64,000 bases of DNA from Altericroceibacterium spongiae (GCF_003610805.1 NZ_RAPF01000003.1:434001-498000), one strand, 5' to 3'; shown: positions 8,972 through 18,844, counted from the first letter of the stretch. Numbers and translations are program-made. The notes: generated from the sequence alone by a model not told the origin.

Positions 8972-11900
8972 TGAGTGAGGGCGAAACACCCGATATGCCT
9001 GACGGCGAAGGCGCTGCAGAAGATGAAGAAAGGGTGGTGGCTACACGCCGCACTAATCCTTTGCGGACAGCGTTACGCTGGTCGGCTCGCTTTCTGGTGG
9101 CAATTGTCGGTCTGCTCGCCCTCTTTGTTCTGTTTCTTCATACACCGCCCGGACGGCAGTTTATTGTTGATCAGATTTCCGGTTATGCACCGGCTTCCGG
9201 TCTCACTGTGCAGGTAGATGAAATCGATGGATCGGTCCTTTGGAGCAGTACGCTCAAGGGTGTTCGTTTCTATGACAAGAATGATGAACTGTTTCTTGAT
9301 ATTCCGGAAATTGAGCTAAACTGGCGTCCTTATAAGTTCCCCTTCACCGGATTGGATGTTCGTCACCTTATCTTGCATGACGGTACTCTCTATGCGGCAC
9401 CTGAGCTAAAACCGGGTGACCCCGAAGCCCCGACTCTGCCAAGCTTCGATATCCGGGTGGACCGGCTGGTGGTGGATAATCTGCACGTCGCCAAGGAGCT
9501 AACCGGTGAAGAGCGCACCGTGAATCTGCGGGCGCAAACTGATATTCGCGACGGCCTGGTGTATCTCAAAGCCAATGGGGCACTTGGCGGAGGTGATCGC
9601 CTCAATGCGTTGATTCACGCCGAACCGGATGGAGACATATTCAAGGCCGACGTTGATATTGATGCACCAGCTGGCGGGCTGATTGCCGAATTACTGGGAT
9701 CAGAAGACGGTTTTAACATCGATATTCTGGGTGACGGCACATGGCAGCGTTGGGACGGAGCGATTGTAGCTCGGCAAAAGGATACCAATCTGCTTGCCTT
9801 GCGGCTTTATAATCGCGGCGGGCAGTACAAACTAGTGGGGCAGATAAAACCCGATCGGTATCTTACTGGCTTACCGGCTCAGGCGATGGGCGACGTCATC
9901 TCGGTTGCCGCAATCGGTACGCTGAAACAAAGTGTCGTAAACGGAACTTTCGCTTTGCGTGCAGCTGCAGTGAATGTCGATGCGGACGGTGCGATAGACC
10001 TTAACGACAATATCTTTCGAAGCTTTACGGTAGATGCTGCGCTGACGGACCCTTCGCTGATTGGGCAAGGAATGAAACTCGGCGATGCTCGCATTTCGGC
10101 GACACTGGACGGCGCTTTCAACAACCTGTCCATAGCGCACCAAGTGCAGATTGGAGTGGTCGATCTGGGCGGCACCGGCGCACGTAATCTGGCGCAGCAG
10201 GGCACCGCCACTTACGATGGGTCAAACTGGGTTTTGCCGCTCGATTTGCAGGTTGATCGCGTTACGACAGGTGTCGATGCCATCGACCCTCGTCTTATCC
10301 ATGGCCGCGTGTCAGGCACAGTTCGGTTGACCGGTGATCAGTTAAGCGCTGAGGGGCTGGCCATCGCATTCGACAATCTGCGTGCCACATTATCCGTAAA
10401 AGGCGATATTGCCCGATCGTCATACGAAGTTTCCGGTCCGGTTGAAGCCCGCGGTTTCGTGTTGGAAAATGTGGGCACACTCGATCTTGGGGCAAAATTT
10501 CGCTTCCGCTTCAATAATGGTCCTTGGAGACTGGCCGCCAATTTTAACGGCCGGATGCCCCAGATCACCAACGACGCTGTCACTACCTATGTCGGTACCG
10601 ACATTCGTTTCAATGGCGGGGTGGCTCTGGGAAGCAGCGGGCCGATCAGTGTTGAAAACTTCAAACTGCAGTCAAGTAAGCTTCAGTTCAATATGAATGG
10701 CGAGTTGAATGACAATACCGCCACTCTTTCTGGTAGCGGGCGCCATGCCGATTATGGTCCCTTCACAATTGAAGCTGAGATGGCAGATGACGGCCCTCAC
10801 GCTGTGCTTGTTCTTGAAGAGCCTTTGCCTGCAGCCGGGCTGAAGGATGTTCGTATCGGGCTTGCTCCCATTGAGCAGGGATATGCTATCGATACTGAAG
10901 GCCAGTCGACACTTGGCCCGTTTGAGGGTGTGATTGAACTCATCACCCCTGAAGAGGGACCGACACGCATCGAGGTCGATCATTTCAATATCTGGAAGAC
11001 GTCAATGACTGGCGGGCTCAGACTTGAGGACGGGGGCGTTTCCGGTGCTTTAAATCTGTCTGGTGGCGGTCTGGATGGAAATATTTCCCTTGCGCCGCGA
11101 GATGGCGGGCAGGGGATCGACGTCAATCTTCAGGCACGCAATGCTGTTTTTGCCGGAACCACACCTCTGTCGATCGGCCGGGCCAGAGTGACTGCCGATG
11201 CCTGGATTGGGGATAGCAGTACTAATATTAGCGGTTCTGTTCGTGCTCGCGGGTTGGGTTATGGTTCGATCTTTATCGGAAGTTTGGCGGCGCAGGCAAA
11301 GGTGCGGGACGGAGCAGGAACATTCGATGCAGAACTGACAGGGCGGCGTGGCAGTCGGTTCGAATTACAGCTGCAGGGTAAGGTCACTCCTGATCAGATC
11401 GTAGCTGCTGCCAAGGGCGCCTATGGCAATAAGGCAATTGATATGCCGCGTCGGGCGGTGCTCGATAAACAAGAGGATGGAGGCTGGATTTTACGTAAGA
11501 CGCAGCTTTCTTTCGGTGATGGTTTTGTCATTACGCAAGGCAGGTTTGGCGGCGATAAACCCATGCAGGTTTCGGTCAGGCTGGCAGACCTGTCGCTTTC
11601 TCTCCTGGATGTGGCAGTGTCCGATGTCGGGCTCGGGGGGACGATATCCGGTCTTGTGGAAATGACAGGCCGCAATGGCAGTCCGCCGACCGGCAATGCA
11701 AAGCTCATGATCAATAATCTTACGCGATCTGGCTTGACGCTATCTTCAAGGCCTATCGATCTGGCACTAGTGATGGATTTGTCACCTGAGCTCCTCCAGA
11801 CCCGAGCCGTTATCAATGATGGTGCAGATACAAAGGGGCGGTTACAGGGACGCATCGCCAATCTTCCTGCAGAAGGCGGCCTGATCGAACGTCTTCAGGC

Positions 11901-13197
11901 TGGCGACCTTCTGGCTCAGCTTCGGTATAATGGTCCGGCAGAGTCTTTGTGGCGTCTGGCTGCGATTGAGGTTTTCGATATTACGGGCGAGCTGAAAGCA
12001 GCGGCTGATATACGTGGCACGCTTGCTAATCCTGAAGTGCAGGGCTCTCTCGAAGGAAACAACCTTCACCTTACCAGTGCTTTGACGGGTAGCGATGTCC
12101 GGAACATGCAGGCACGGGGCACTTTCCGAGGTTCGCGTCTCAATCTCACGAGATTTTCCGGTACCACTCCTAATGATGGAACAGTCACTGGAAGCGGCTT
12201 TGTGGATCTGTCGGGCATGGGTGATCGTGGTCCCAAGATCGACTTGCGCCTTTCTGCAAAAGATGCCGATTTGCTTGATCGCGAAGGCATGGGGGCTACT
12301 GTTACCGGTCCGATGCGGATCGTGTCAGATGGTGTTGGAGGCACGATTGCCGGTCGCCTGACTATCAATGCTGCCAATTGGGCTTTGGGTGGTGCCTCTG
12401 CAGAAGGTAATCTGCCCGATGTCAAAACACGGGAAATCAACATACCGTCTGATATTGAACCTGGTAGTCAGATATCGGCACCTTGGCGCTATATGATCAA
12501 CGCTAAGGCTGACGATAACGTCGAAGTGCGCGGGATGGGGCTGGAGAGCGAATGGCGCGCTGATATTCAGCTTCGTGGAACCACGGATGATCCGCGTATC
12601 GGCGGATCGGCAACGGTTGTACCGCGTCAGGGCTTTTATTCTTTTGCCAGCACGCGGTTCGAGTTGACCCGGGGGCAGATTGATTTCGATGTGAATGGCC
12701 CGATTGATCCGCGAGTGGATATTGTTGCTTCAGCGGATGTCGCGGATCTCGACGTTACCGTGAAAGTAACCGGCAACGCTATGCAGCCAACGATTAGTTT
12801 CGAATCATCACCGCCTTTGCCGGAGGAAGAAATTCTCGCTCGGCTGCTCTTCGGCGGTTCCATTACCGATCTGTCGGCTACAGATGCACTTCAGCTCGGT
12901 GCTGCTTTGGCATCTCTACGCGGCGGCGGCGGTATGGATCCCATCAACAGTTTACGAAATGCAATCGGACTGGATCGCTTACGCATTGTCCCTGCAGATC
13001 CGGCGCTTGATAGGGAAACGGCGGTCGCTCTGGGTAAGAATTTCGGTAAGCGCTTTTATACCGAGATCATAACCGACGGTCAGGGCTATAACGCCACGGA
13101 ACTTGAATTTCGTGTTACCAGCTGGCTCTCGTTACTTGGCACTGTGTCGTCTATCGGGCGTGAAAGTGTGTCAGCAGAGATTAGCAAAGACTATTGA
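8971..13197 (+). CDS. tamB: TamB, translocation/assembly module inner-membrane-anchored protein (DUF490/AsmA-like)
   Basis: A 1408-residue protein with one N-terminal membrane anchor (about 37-57) followed by a long beta-rich periplasmic region that should form the bridging beta-taco groove for lipid or barrel transfer between membranes. The C-terminal approximately 350 residues are the conserved DUF490/TamB domain, including LRGTTDDPRIGGSA, GFYSF and PPLPEEEILARLLFG, and ending in a barrel-docking segment. The ATG overlaps the tamA stop by one base. The gene ends at a strong stem-loop terminator. Known relatives: AsmA, YhdP, YdbH. Confidence 0.94.
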   Translation: MSEGETPDMPDGEGAAEDEERVVATRRTNPLRTALRWSARFLVAIVGLLALFVLFLHTPPGRQFIVDQISGYAPASGLTVQVDEIDGSVLWSSTLKGVRFYDKNDELFLDIPEIELNWRPYKFPFTGLDVRHLILHDGTLYAAPELKPGDPEAPTLPSFDIRVDRLVVDNLHVAKELTGEERTVNLRAQTDIRDGLVYLKANGALGGGDRLNALIHAEPDGDIFKADVDIDAPAGGLIAELLGSEDGFNIDILGDGTWQRWDGAIVARQKDTNLLALRLYNRGGQYKLVGQIKPDRYLTGLPAQAMGDVISVAAIGTLKQSVVNGTFALRAAAVNVDADGAIDLNDNIFRSFTVDAALTDPSLIGQGMKLGDARISATLDGAFNNLSIAHQVQIGVVDLGGTGARNLAQQGTATYDGSNWVLPLDLQVDRVTTGVDAIDPRLIHGRVSGTVRLTGDQLSAEGLAIAFDNLRATLSVKGDIARSSYEVSGPVEARGFVLENVGTLDLGAKFRFRFNNGPWRLAANFNGRMPQITNDAVTTYVGTDIRFNGGVALGSSGPISVENFKLQSSKLQFNMNGELNDNTATLSGSGRHADYGPFTIEAEMADDGPHAVLVLEEPLPAAGLKDVRIGLAPIEQGYAIDTEGQSTLGPFEGVIELITPEEGPTRIEVDHFNIWKTSMTGGLRLEDGGVSGALNLSGGGLDGNISLAPRDGGQGIDVNLQARNAVFAGTTPLSIGRARVTADAWIGDSSTNISGSVRARGLGYGSIFIGSLAAQAKVRDGAGTFDAELTGRRGSRFELQLQGKVTPDQIVAAAKGAYGNKAIDMPRRAVLDKQEDGGWILRKTQLSFGDGFVITQGRFGGDKPMQVSVRLADLSLSLLDVAVSDVGLGGTISGLVEMTGRNGSPPTGNAKLMINNLTRSGLTLSSRPIDLALVMDLSPELLQTRAVINDGADTKGRLQGRIANLPAEGGLIERLQAGDLLAQLRYNGPAESLWRLAAIEVFDITGELKAAADIRGTLANPEVQGSLEGNNLHLTSALTGSDVRNMQARGTFRGSRLNLTRFSGTTPNDGTVTGSGFVDLSGMGDRGPKIDLRLSAKDADLLDREGMGATVTGPMRIVSDGVGGTIAGRLTINAANWALGGASAEGNLPDVKTREINIPSDIEPGSQISAPWRYMINAKADDNVEVRGMGLESEWRADIQLRGTTDDPRIGGSATVVPRQGFYSFASTRFELTRGQIDFDVNGPIDPRVDIVASADVADLDVTVKVTGNAMQPTISFESSPPLPEEEILARLLFGGSITDLSATDALQLGAALASLRGGGGMDPINSLRNAIGLDRLRIVPADPALDRETAVALGKNFGKRFYTEIITDGQGYNATELEFRVTSWLSLLGTVSSIGRESVSAEISKDY

Positions 13198-13221
13198 TGG
13201 CCTTTTGCATAACACGCTTTT

Positions 13222-13260
13222 GAATAAGAAAAGGCCATCTAAGAGTGCCTTTTCTTATTC
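13222..13260. terminator. Bidirectional rho-independent terminator between tamB and the fasciclin gene
   Basis: A perfect 14-bp stem (arm 13222-13235, arm 13247-13260) with an 11-base loop. The stem begins with a run of A/T-rich pairs, so it reads as GC-containing stem plus U-rich tail from both sides. The flanking genes converge here. Confidence 0.85.
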
Positions 13261-13275
13261 TATAATCAGAGTGAG

Positions 13276-13842
13276 TTAATCTGAAGGTGACAGGTCTTTC
13301 AGGATCCCGTCAATGGGAAGAATAATGCCATTGCTCGCTTTTCGGGCCGGTCCTGCAATATTTGCGCGGCTGCCATCCGCTGCGGTAATATGAATCACGC
13401 CACCTTGCTGAGAGAAGGTGAGCTCATGCCCACTCATATTTCGCATCTTCACAGGTCTTTCACCGGCGCGAGCGATGGCGGCCTTGATATTTTCGACCGT
13501 CAGATATCCCGGCATGATATGGTCTCGTAGAATGGCCATCATTGCGGGAGCTTGCTCTTCTTGTTGAAGTAGCGCTCCGGCTTGACCTAGTTTTCCGAAA
13601 GCAGGATCGCGCGGAGCCAATAATGTATATGGCGCAGTCCCATCAAAAATAGGAGCGAGTCCGTTATCCTCGATCTCGGTAGCAATAATAGTTATGCCGG
13701 GAGCCTCTGCCAGACTCGCTGCCAGTGTGTTTTGAGAAACCCTGTCGCTTGAAGATTCTGCTGTTTTCGAATCCTTGTGGCATGCACATAGCAGTAAAGT
13801 TGCCAGAGTGACGCTCCAGAGCTTTTTCGATTTTGCTAGCAT
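13276..13842 (-). CDS. Fasciclin-domain lipoprotein
   Basis: A 188-residue secreted protein. The N-terminus carries a lipoprotein signal with lipobox LLCAC (Cys at about residue 20). The rest is one fasciclin (FAS1/BIgH3) domain: the two conserved blocks are visible as the APYTLLAPRDPAFGKL segment and the C-terminal segment with ASNGIILPIDGIL. FAS1 domains mediate adhesion or act as surface scaffolds; the partner here is unknown. It starts 13 bases after the stop of the upstream secreted gene, so both are probably one transcript. Confidence 0.85.
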   Translation of the reverse strand: MLAKSKKLWSVTLATLLLCACHKDSKTAESSSDRVSQNTLAASLAEAPGITIIATEIEDNGLAPIFDGTAPYTLLAPRDPAFGKLGQAGALLQQEEQAPAMMAILRDHIMPGYLTVENIKAAIARAGERPVKMRNMSGHELTFSQQGGVIHITAADGSRANIAGPARKASNGIILPIDGILKDLSPSD

Positions 13843-13855
13843 GTTACCGTCTTCC

Positions 13856-14971
13856 TCACGAAGCGATTAGCTCGATTACCGCAGTGATCAGACGGTTCTT
13901 GGGGTTCACTCGATATATATATCCGTCGCTATACCGATACAGCGCATTGTCGCTGTCCTGATAACGCGTTCGGTATCCGTTGGGGATATTATAAATATCA
14001 TATCCGGAAGGCATGGGCTGGCCGATTGTAAAGCTACTGCCCGTCAGTAAAGCAGCAATAGAAGTAATCAGTTCGCTCTCTGGATCTGTGCGATAAACGA
14101 TATTGTCGAGAAAACCATACGCCCCTTCGCTGCCCAGATTATAATAGGCGCGGTAATAGTCCGGTAAATTATGCGATTGGAAATTTTTCGGCCATGGGCG
14201 GCCAGGCGAAAGTGCGCCTCCCGGTAGCGGAAAATATCCGTCAATCGCGTGGTCATTCGCTGTATGAACCAGATAGCCTTTATCGTAGAAATAATGCCCT
14301 GTCTTCCGGCCTTTCAGGCCCCACCATTCCGGATGTGGGGAGAGAAAGCTATAAGGAGATGGTGCTTTTGTTTCTTCTAGCTTGCAGCTTTCTTCTCCGG
14401 ATACGAAATAAGGTGGGCAACCGCTGATGAGTTTCGGATGCAGAGAAGAGCTGCTGATGGCTGTCGTGAACCCGTTGCGTGTATAATAGCGGCGATTACC
14501 GTGTTTTCCTGCGGGTTCCTCTTCATCTGCACTAACATGACGACTGGGAAGCGGGGTGGGCGGGTCAATATCACCCTTTGAATGTCGATTTGCTTCTAGG
14601 GCATTTTCAGTACCTGAGTCTTCTGTGCCCGGTAGAAAAGAAGGCTTTTCATGTATGCTTGGAGTAGAAGCAATTTTCGGCTGTTCGTTTATGTTGTCGA
14701 GTTGAGTAAGAGGCGCTTTATTGCCCAGCTTATCGAGAGGGGCGTTATCCTCAGCGGTTCTTGAGGGAGAAGCTTTGAGATCAGGTAAACCCTGTGCATC
14801 GGGTTTTGCATGCAGGGGAAGGGAAATGAAAGTGCCATTGAGTATTTTCGCACTATCGCCTGTCTCTTGAGAATCAGATGCCTGACCACTTACTTGTTCA
14901 GCAGGGGCTGCATTTAAGGCGGAACTTCCCATCGTTACGACCACGATCGCATTTAGCAGGCCTCGGCGCAT
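13856..14971 (-). CDS. Secreted protein of unknown function with an internal C-terminal duplication
   Basis: A 371-residue exported protein with a signal peptide (MRRGLLNAIVVVTMGSS, cleavage near NAA). Residues about 30-170 are low-complexity and rich in Ser, Asp, Glu and Pro. The C-terminal part contains two imperfect copies of a roughly 42-residue unit with the shared pattern N-(L/I)-P-x3-YR-x-(Y/R)-Y, then (I/Y)-x-YR-x-(D/N)-P and LIT-(S/A). The repeat resembles a Tyr-rich module I associate with sphingomonad exported proteins; no function is known to me. ATG 14971 is preferred over GTG 14989 because the Shine-Dalgarno AAGGGAG lies between them. Its ribosome site overlaps an inverted repeat (see 14982-15008). 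Confidence 0.75.
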   Translation of the reverse strand: MRRGLLNAIVVVTMGSSALNAAPAEQVSGQASDSQETGDSAKILNGTFISLPLHAKPDAQGLPDLKASPSRTAEDNAPLDKLGNKAPLTQLDNINEQPKIASTPSIHEKPSFLPGTEDSGTENALEANRHSKGDIDPPTPLPSRHVSADEEEPAGKHGNRRYYTRNGFTTAISSSSLHPKLISGCPPYFVSGEESCKLEETKAPSPYSFLSPHPEWWGLKGRKTGHYFYDKGYLVHTANDHAIDGYFPLPGGALSPGRPWPKNFQSHNLPDYYRAYYNLGSEGAYGFLDNIVYRTDPESELITSIAALLTGSSFTIGQPMPSGYDIYNIPNGYRTRYQDSDNALYRYSDGYIYRVNPKNRLITAVIELIAS

Positions 14972-14981
14972 AAACAGGACT

Positions 14982-15008
14982 CCCTTCACGGATCAAACCC
15001 GTGAAGGG
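14982..15008 (-). promoter_or_regulatory. Inverted repeat overlapping the ribosome-binding site of the 13856-14971 gene
   Basis: Perfect 10-bp arms (14982-14991 and 14999-15008) with a 7-base loop. In the mRNA the second arm contains AAGGG of the Shine-Dalgarno AAGGGAG, 8 or so bases before ATG 14971. The structure could hide the ribosome site, or the palindrome could be an operator. Which it is cannot be decided from sequence. Confidence 0.5.
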
Positions 15009-15083
15009 CAGCGCAAGTTCCGCCATCAGCTTGAAAGTGAAAAAATCGAGAAGAGTTGTCTCTATCGTGTCACGTATATACGA

Positions 15084-15680
15084 CTAGTGAAGCGACCTAA
15101 GATAAAGTTTTGCCTCTGCCGCGCGTCGTCTCACCAAGCCTTTCAATACCTTCCCTTGTGCCTGATTCCATCGGGCAAATTCCTTCGCAGCTCCTGCAAA
15201 GTTACCTGTACAATGCATGCGCGTAAGCGTTGCTCGGCCGATGGAGCCTGTGTTGTAGTGAAAAGATGTCAGAGCATCGAACTGGTTTTGCGTAGTAGGC
15301 GAAATGCCGATCGCTTCGGCGACCTCTGTTGCATAACGTATCAGATCATTTGCCAGTCGTGCATCGCATTGTTGCTGAGTCCATACTGTGGCAGGTCCGA
15401 TCCCCTTTCCGGTTGATCCCCAGCCAATTGTCCAGGGAGCGCCGCCAGTGCCAGGATCTGGATAGGCTTCTATTAAACCATCCGGCCGTTTGTGGGCACA
15501 GCTCTCAAATTGTTTTATCAGCGCAATTCCGGCTTTCCCGATTTTTCTGGGATTGGAGGACAGGGGATTGCTTCTGTGGCTTTCCGGCATTGTGTCGATG
15601 TTTGCTATCTCAGAAGAAATGAGCCCGCGGGCGAATAAATTGCTAATTATCTGAAAGGGGGCGGGGAAACGCATTGCCAA
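15084..15680 (-). CDS. GH24 family lysozyme (phage T4/endolysin-type muramidase)
   Basis: A 198-residue glycoside hydrolase family 24 enzyme that cleaves the MurNAc-GlcNAc bond of peptidoglycan. The catalytic Glu59 is in KQFESC, and the Asp/Thr partners are in YPDPGTGGAPWTIGWG. The rest of the domain (NQFDALTSFHYNTG and GLVRRRAAEAKLY) is typical of P21/T4-type endolysins. The first 45 residues lack a clear signal peptide; a start at Met31 (15590) is possible. No holin, spanin or phage structural gene lies nearby, so this is a stand-alone lysozyme gene, a domesticated or residual phage gene. Confidence 0.88.
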   Translation of the reverse strand: MAMRFPAPFQIISNLFARGLISSEIANIDTMPESHRSNPLSSNPRKIGKAGIALIKQFESCAHKRPDGLIEAYPDPGTGGAPWTIGWGSTGKGIGPATVWTQQQCDARLANDLIRYATEVAEAIGISPTTQNQFDALTSFHYNTGSIGRATLTRMHCTGNFAGAAKEFARWNQAQGKVLKGLVRRRAAEAKLYLRSLH

Positions 15681-15771
15681 TCTCCATCGCGAAAAGAGCG
15701 AATAGAGTTAGCGAGGACAAAAAGCTGTAGGAAAGGCTTTCCTGTTTCGAAGTAATCTGGTGGATAAATAA

Positions 15772-15800
15772 AAGGCGCCCGGATCCGCTCCGGGCGCCTT
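15772..15800 (-). terminator. Rho-independent terminator after glnA
   Basis: An 11-bp GC-rich perfect stem (15772-15782 with 15790-15800), 7-base loop, followed on the minus strand by a T-rich tail (CCTTTTATTTAT). It lies 25 bases past the glnA stop and ends the glnB-glnA unit. Confidence 0.9.
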
Positions 15801-15824
15801 CCCAATAAGTATGATCGAGAGTGA

Positions 15825-17234
15825 TTAGGCGCTGTAATACATATCGAATTCAACAGCCGAAGGTGTCGTTTCGAAACGGATTACTTCTTCCCACTTCAGT
15901 TCCATATAGGCTTCGATCTGGTCCTTGGTGAAAACGTCACCGGACAGAAGGAATTCATTATCGGCTTCCAGGGCAAGCAGAGCTTCGCGTAGCGAGCCGC
16001 AAACTGTTGGAACCTTGGCGAGTTCTGCGGGTGGCAGATCGTAAAGGTTCTTGTCCATCGCATCGCCCGGGTGGATCTTGTTCTGAATGCCGTCCAGGCC
16101 AGCCATCAAAAGAGCGGAATAGGCCAGATAAGGATTGGCCATGGCATCAGGGAAGCGGAACTCAACGCGCTTCGACTTTTCACCCGAACCGTATGGAATG
16201 CGGCAGGAAGCCGAACGGTTACGAGCCGAATAGGCGAGCAGAACCGGAGCTTCAAAGCCAGGTACCAGACGCTTATAGCTGTTTGTGGTCGGATTGGTGA
16301 AAGCGTTCAGCGCCTTGGCGTGCTTGATGACACCGCCGATATAATAAAGGCAATTCTCGCTGAGACCGGCATAACCGTTGCCGGCAAAAGTCGGTACGCC
16401 ATCGGCCCAGATCGACATGTGCGTATGCATACCCGAACCGTTATCGTCTTTGATTGGTTTTGGCATGAAAGTTGCCGTCTTTCCATAGGCATTGGCGACC
16501 TGATGGACGACGTATTTATAGATCTGCATGCGATCGGCAGTCTGTGTCAGTGTGCCGAAAGTGAGTCCGAGTTCGTGCTGGGCGGCAGCCACTTCATGAT
16601 GATGCTTGTCGCAGGGTAAGCCGAGTTCAAGCATGGTCTCGACCATTTCACCACGAATATCGACAGCAGAGTCAACTGGAGCGACGGGAAAATAACCGCC
16701 TTTGGCTCTCGGACGATGCGCCATATTGCCGGTATCATAGGACCTGTTGGAATTGGTCGGCAGTTCGATGTCATCGATCTCGAAGCCCGAGCCATTATAA
16801 CCGTCCTGGAAGCGAACATCGTCGAACATGAAGAATTCAGCTTCCGGACCGACAAAGACGGTGTCGCCAATTCCAGTGGACTTGAGATAAGCTTCGGCGC
16901 GTTTTGCAGTCGAACGCGGGTCGCGGCTGTACAGTTCGCCGGTAGATGGTTCTACGATGTCGCAGAAAACAACCAGCATTGGCGTGGCACTGAATGGATC
17001 AACATAGACTTCTTCAAGATCCGGCTTGAGGATCATGTCGGATTCATTGATGGTCTTCCATCCGGCGATAGAGGAGCCGTCAAACATCAGGCCTTCTTCA
17101 AGCTCATCCTCGCCCAGAGCAGAGGCGACCATCGACAGGTGCTGCCATTTGCCCTTCGGATCGGTGAAGCGAAGATCAACCCATTCGATCTCCTCATCTT
17201 TAATCCGTTTAACGATTTCAGATGCAGTGGCCAT
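15825..17234 (-). CDS. glnA: Type I glutamine synthetase
   Basis: Condenses glutamate, ammonia and ATP to glutamine; forms a dodecamer. The 469-residue length equals that of the E. coli enzyme. Visible signatures are the beta-grasp [10 protein letters not shown], metal-binding [10 protein letters not shown], the ATP signature [36 protein letters not shown], and NLYDLPP near residue 397 containing the adenylylation tyrosine, so GlnE control is expected. It lies directly downstream of glnB, the gene order known from many alphaproteobacteria, with a strong hairpin in the 83-base gap. Confidence 0.98.
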   Translation of the reverse strand: MATASEIVKRIKDEEIEWVDLRFTDPKGKWQHLSMVASALGEDELEEGLMFDGSSIAGWKTINESDMILKPDLEEVYVDPFSATPMLVVFCDIVEPSTGELYSRDPRSTAKRAEAYLKSTGIGDTVFVGPEAEFFMFDDVRFQDGYNGSGFEIDDIELPTNSNRSYDTGNMAHRPRAKGGYFPVAPVDSAVDIRGEMVETMLELGLPCDKHHHEVAAAQHELGLTFGTLTQTADRMQIYKYVVHQVANAYGKTATFMPKPIKDDNGSGMHTHMSIWADGVPTFAGNGYAGLSENCLYYIGGVIKHAKALNAFTNPTTNSYKRLVPGFEAPVLLAYSARNRSASCRIPYGSGEKSKRVEFRFPDAMANPYLAYSALLMAGLDGIQNKIHPGDAMDKNLYDLPPAELAKVPTVCGSLREALLALEADNEFLLSGDVFTKDQIEAYMELKWEEVIRFETTPSAVEFDMYYSA

Positions 17235-17267
17235 TTTCTTCCTTCCTTAGAATGGAACGGTGGAAAG

Positions 17268-17304
17268 AGGCACAATGACAGCTCGAAGAGCTGTCATTGT
17301 GCCT
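17268..17304 (-). promoter_or_regulatory. Perfect 17-bp hairpin between glnB and glnA
   Basis: Arms 17268-17284 and 17288-17304 are exact reverse complements with only a 3-base loop. The hairpin starts 13 bases after the glnB stop and ends 33 bases before the glnA ATG. On the minus strand it is followed by CTTTCC, not a clean T run, so it looks like an attenuator or processing/stability element rather than a full terminator. It could set the glnB:glnA ratio. Confidence 0.8.
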
Positions 17305-17317
17305 AATTGATTAAAAA

Positions 17318-17762
<445 letters not shown>

Positions 17763-17877
17763 GGCGCTCAAAAAGAGTCTAGACAATCATGCGCGAATGG
17801 GAAAGGGCTTATTCGTAAGGAATGCGAAGCAGAGCGCGGTTTTCCAACAAGAATCCTGCGCAGATTAGTGGGATTGG

Positions 17878-17919
17878 CTGCCTAAAATGCTGGCAGCTGC
17901 CTGCCGATATTTTAGGCAG
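17878..17919 (-). terminator. Long stem-loop overlapping the argC stop codon
   Basis: Arms 17878-17888 and 17909-17919 are perfect 11-base complements, with a second inner stem (GGCAG/CTGCC). The argC stop codon (17912-17914) lies inside the arm. The minus-strand tail lacks a T run, so it may be a weak terminator or a 3'-end stability element. Confidence 0.55.
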
Positions 17920-18844
17920 TTAGTCTGAGGCCAACAGTCTCTTCAATGCCGGCCATGATGTTTAGAGATTGCACTGCAGCTCCACTGGCGCCCTTGCCGA
18001 GGTTGTCGAGCAAGGCAACGAGCCGAGCTTGACTGCCAGTTTCGTCAGAGAAAATATGCAACTCCAGCATATCGGAGGCTGCATGGGAATTGCGCATAAG
18101 CAATTCACCGTTTTCAGGCGTCGTTCCCATTTTGACTAGGGGACAATCAGCATAGAAAGCAGTCAGTGCTTGACGCATGGCTTCAGGCGTAGCCGCTGCC
18201 CTCATGGCTTCGAGCGGGAGGGGGACCTCGACCAACATCCCGCGGAACGCCGGAATGACAGAGGGCGCGAAAACCGGTGCATGTGTTAGCCCACCGTGAC
18301 GCTGCATTTCTGGCAAATGCTTATGATTTTGGGTGAGGCCATAAGTGCGAAAAGCGATGTCACGATCCATTTCGAACCGTTCTATCATAGTCTTCCCACC
18401 GCCAGAATAACCGGAAACAGCGTTGACCGTGTATGGCCAGTCTTCCGGTAAGAGACCTTCGCGTACCAGAGGGGCTACAAGAGAAAGAAATCCGGTAGGA
18501 TAACATCCCGGATTGGCAACCCGTTTAGCACTGGCAACAGCTTGCTGCCCCACAAGCTCAGGAAAGCCATACGTCCAGCCTCCGGCGACACGATGAGCTG
18601 TGGAGGCATCAATAACGCGTGTTTTATCATTCTCGATCATAGCCACCGCTTCTCGTGCTGCATCATCCGGCAAGCACAGAATGGTGAAATCTGATGTGTT
18701 CAATGCTTCCCGGCGAGCCTCAGGGTCCTTACGCTTTGTATCGTCGAGAATCACCAGCTCGAATTCACTGCGTCCTGATAGTCTGTCAGCAATTTCAAGA
18801 CCTGTAGTGCCGGCAGCACCATCGATAAACACGGTCTGTGCCAT
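17912..18844 (-). CDS. argC: N-acetyl-gamma-glutamyl-phosphate reductase (short, type 2)
   Basis: Third step of arginine synthesis: NADPH-dependent reduction of N-acetylglutamyl phosphate to the semialdehyde. At 310 residues it belongs to the shorter ArgC class. The N-terminal NADP motif is GAAGTTGLEIADRL and the catalytic cysteine is in ANPGCYPTGFLS; the substrate-binding His is in LTQNHKHLPEMQ. Its ATG overlaps the upstream SH3 gene stop (TGATG), so it is coupled to it. No other arg genes are nearby. Confidence 0.95.
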   Translation of the reverse strand: MAQTVFIDGAAGTTGLEIADRLSGRSEFELVILDDTKRKDPEARREALNTSDFTILCLPDDAAREAVAMIENDKTRVIDASTAHRVAGGWTYGFPELVGQQAVASAKRVANPGCYPTGFLSLVAPLVREGLLPEDWPYTVNAVSGYSGGGKTMIERFEMDRDIAFRTYGLTQNHKHLPEMQRHGGLTHAPVFAPSVIPAFRGMLVEVPLPLEAMRAAATPEAMRQALTAFYADCPLVKMGTTPENGELLMRNSHAASDMLELHIFSDETGSQARLVALLDNLGKGASGAAVQSLNIMAGIEETVGLRLTA

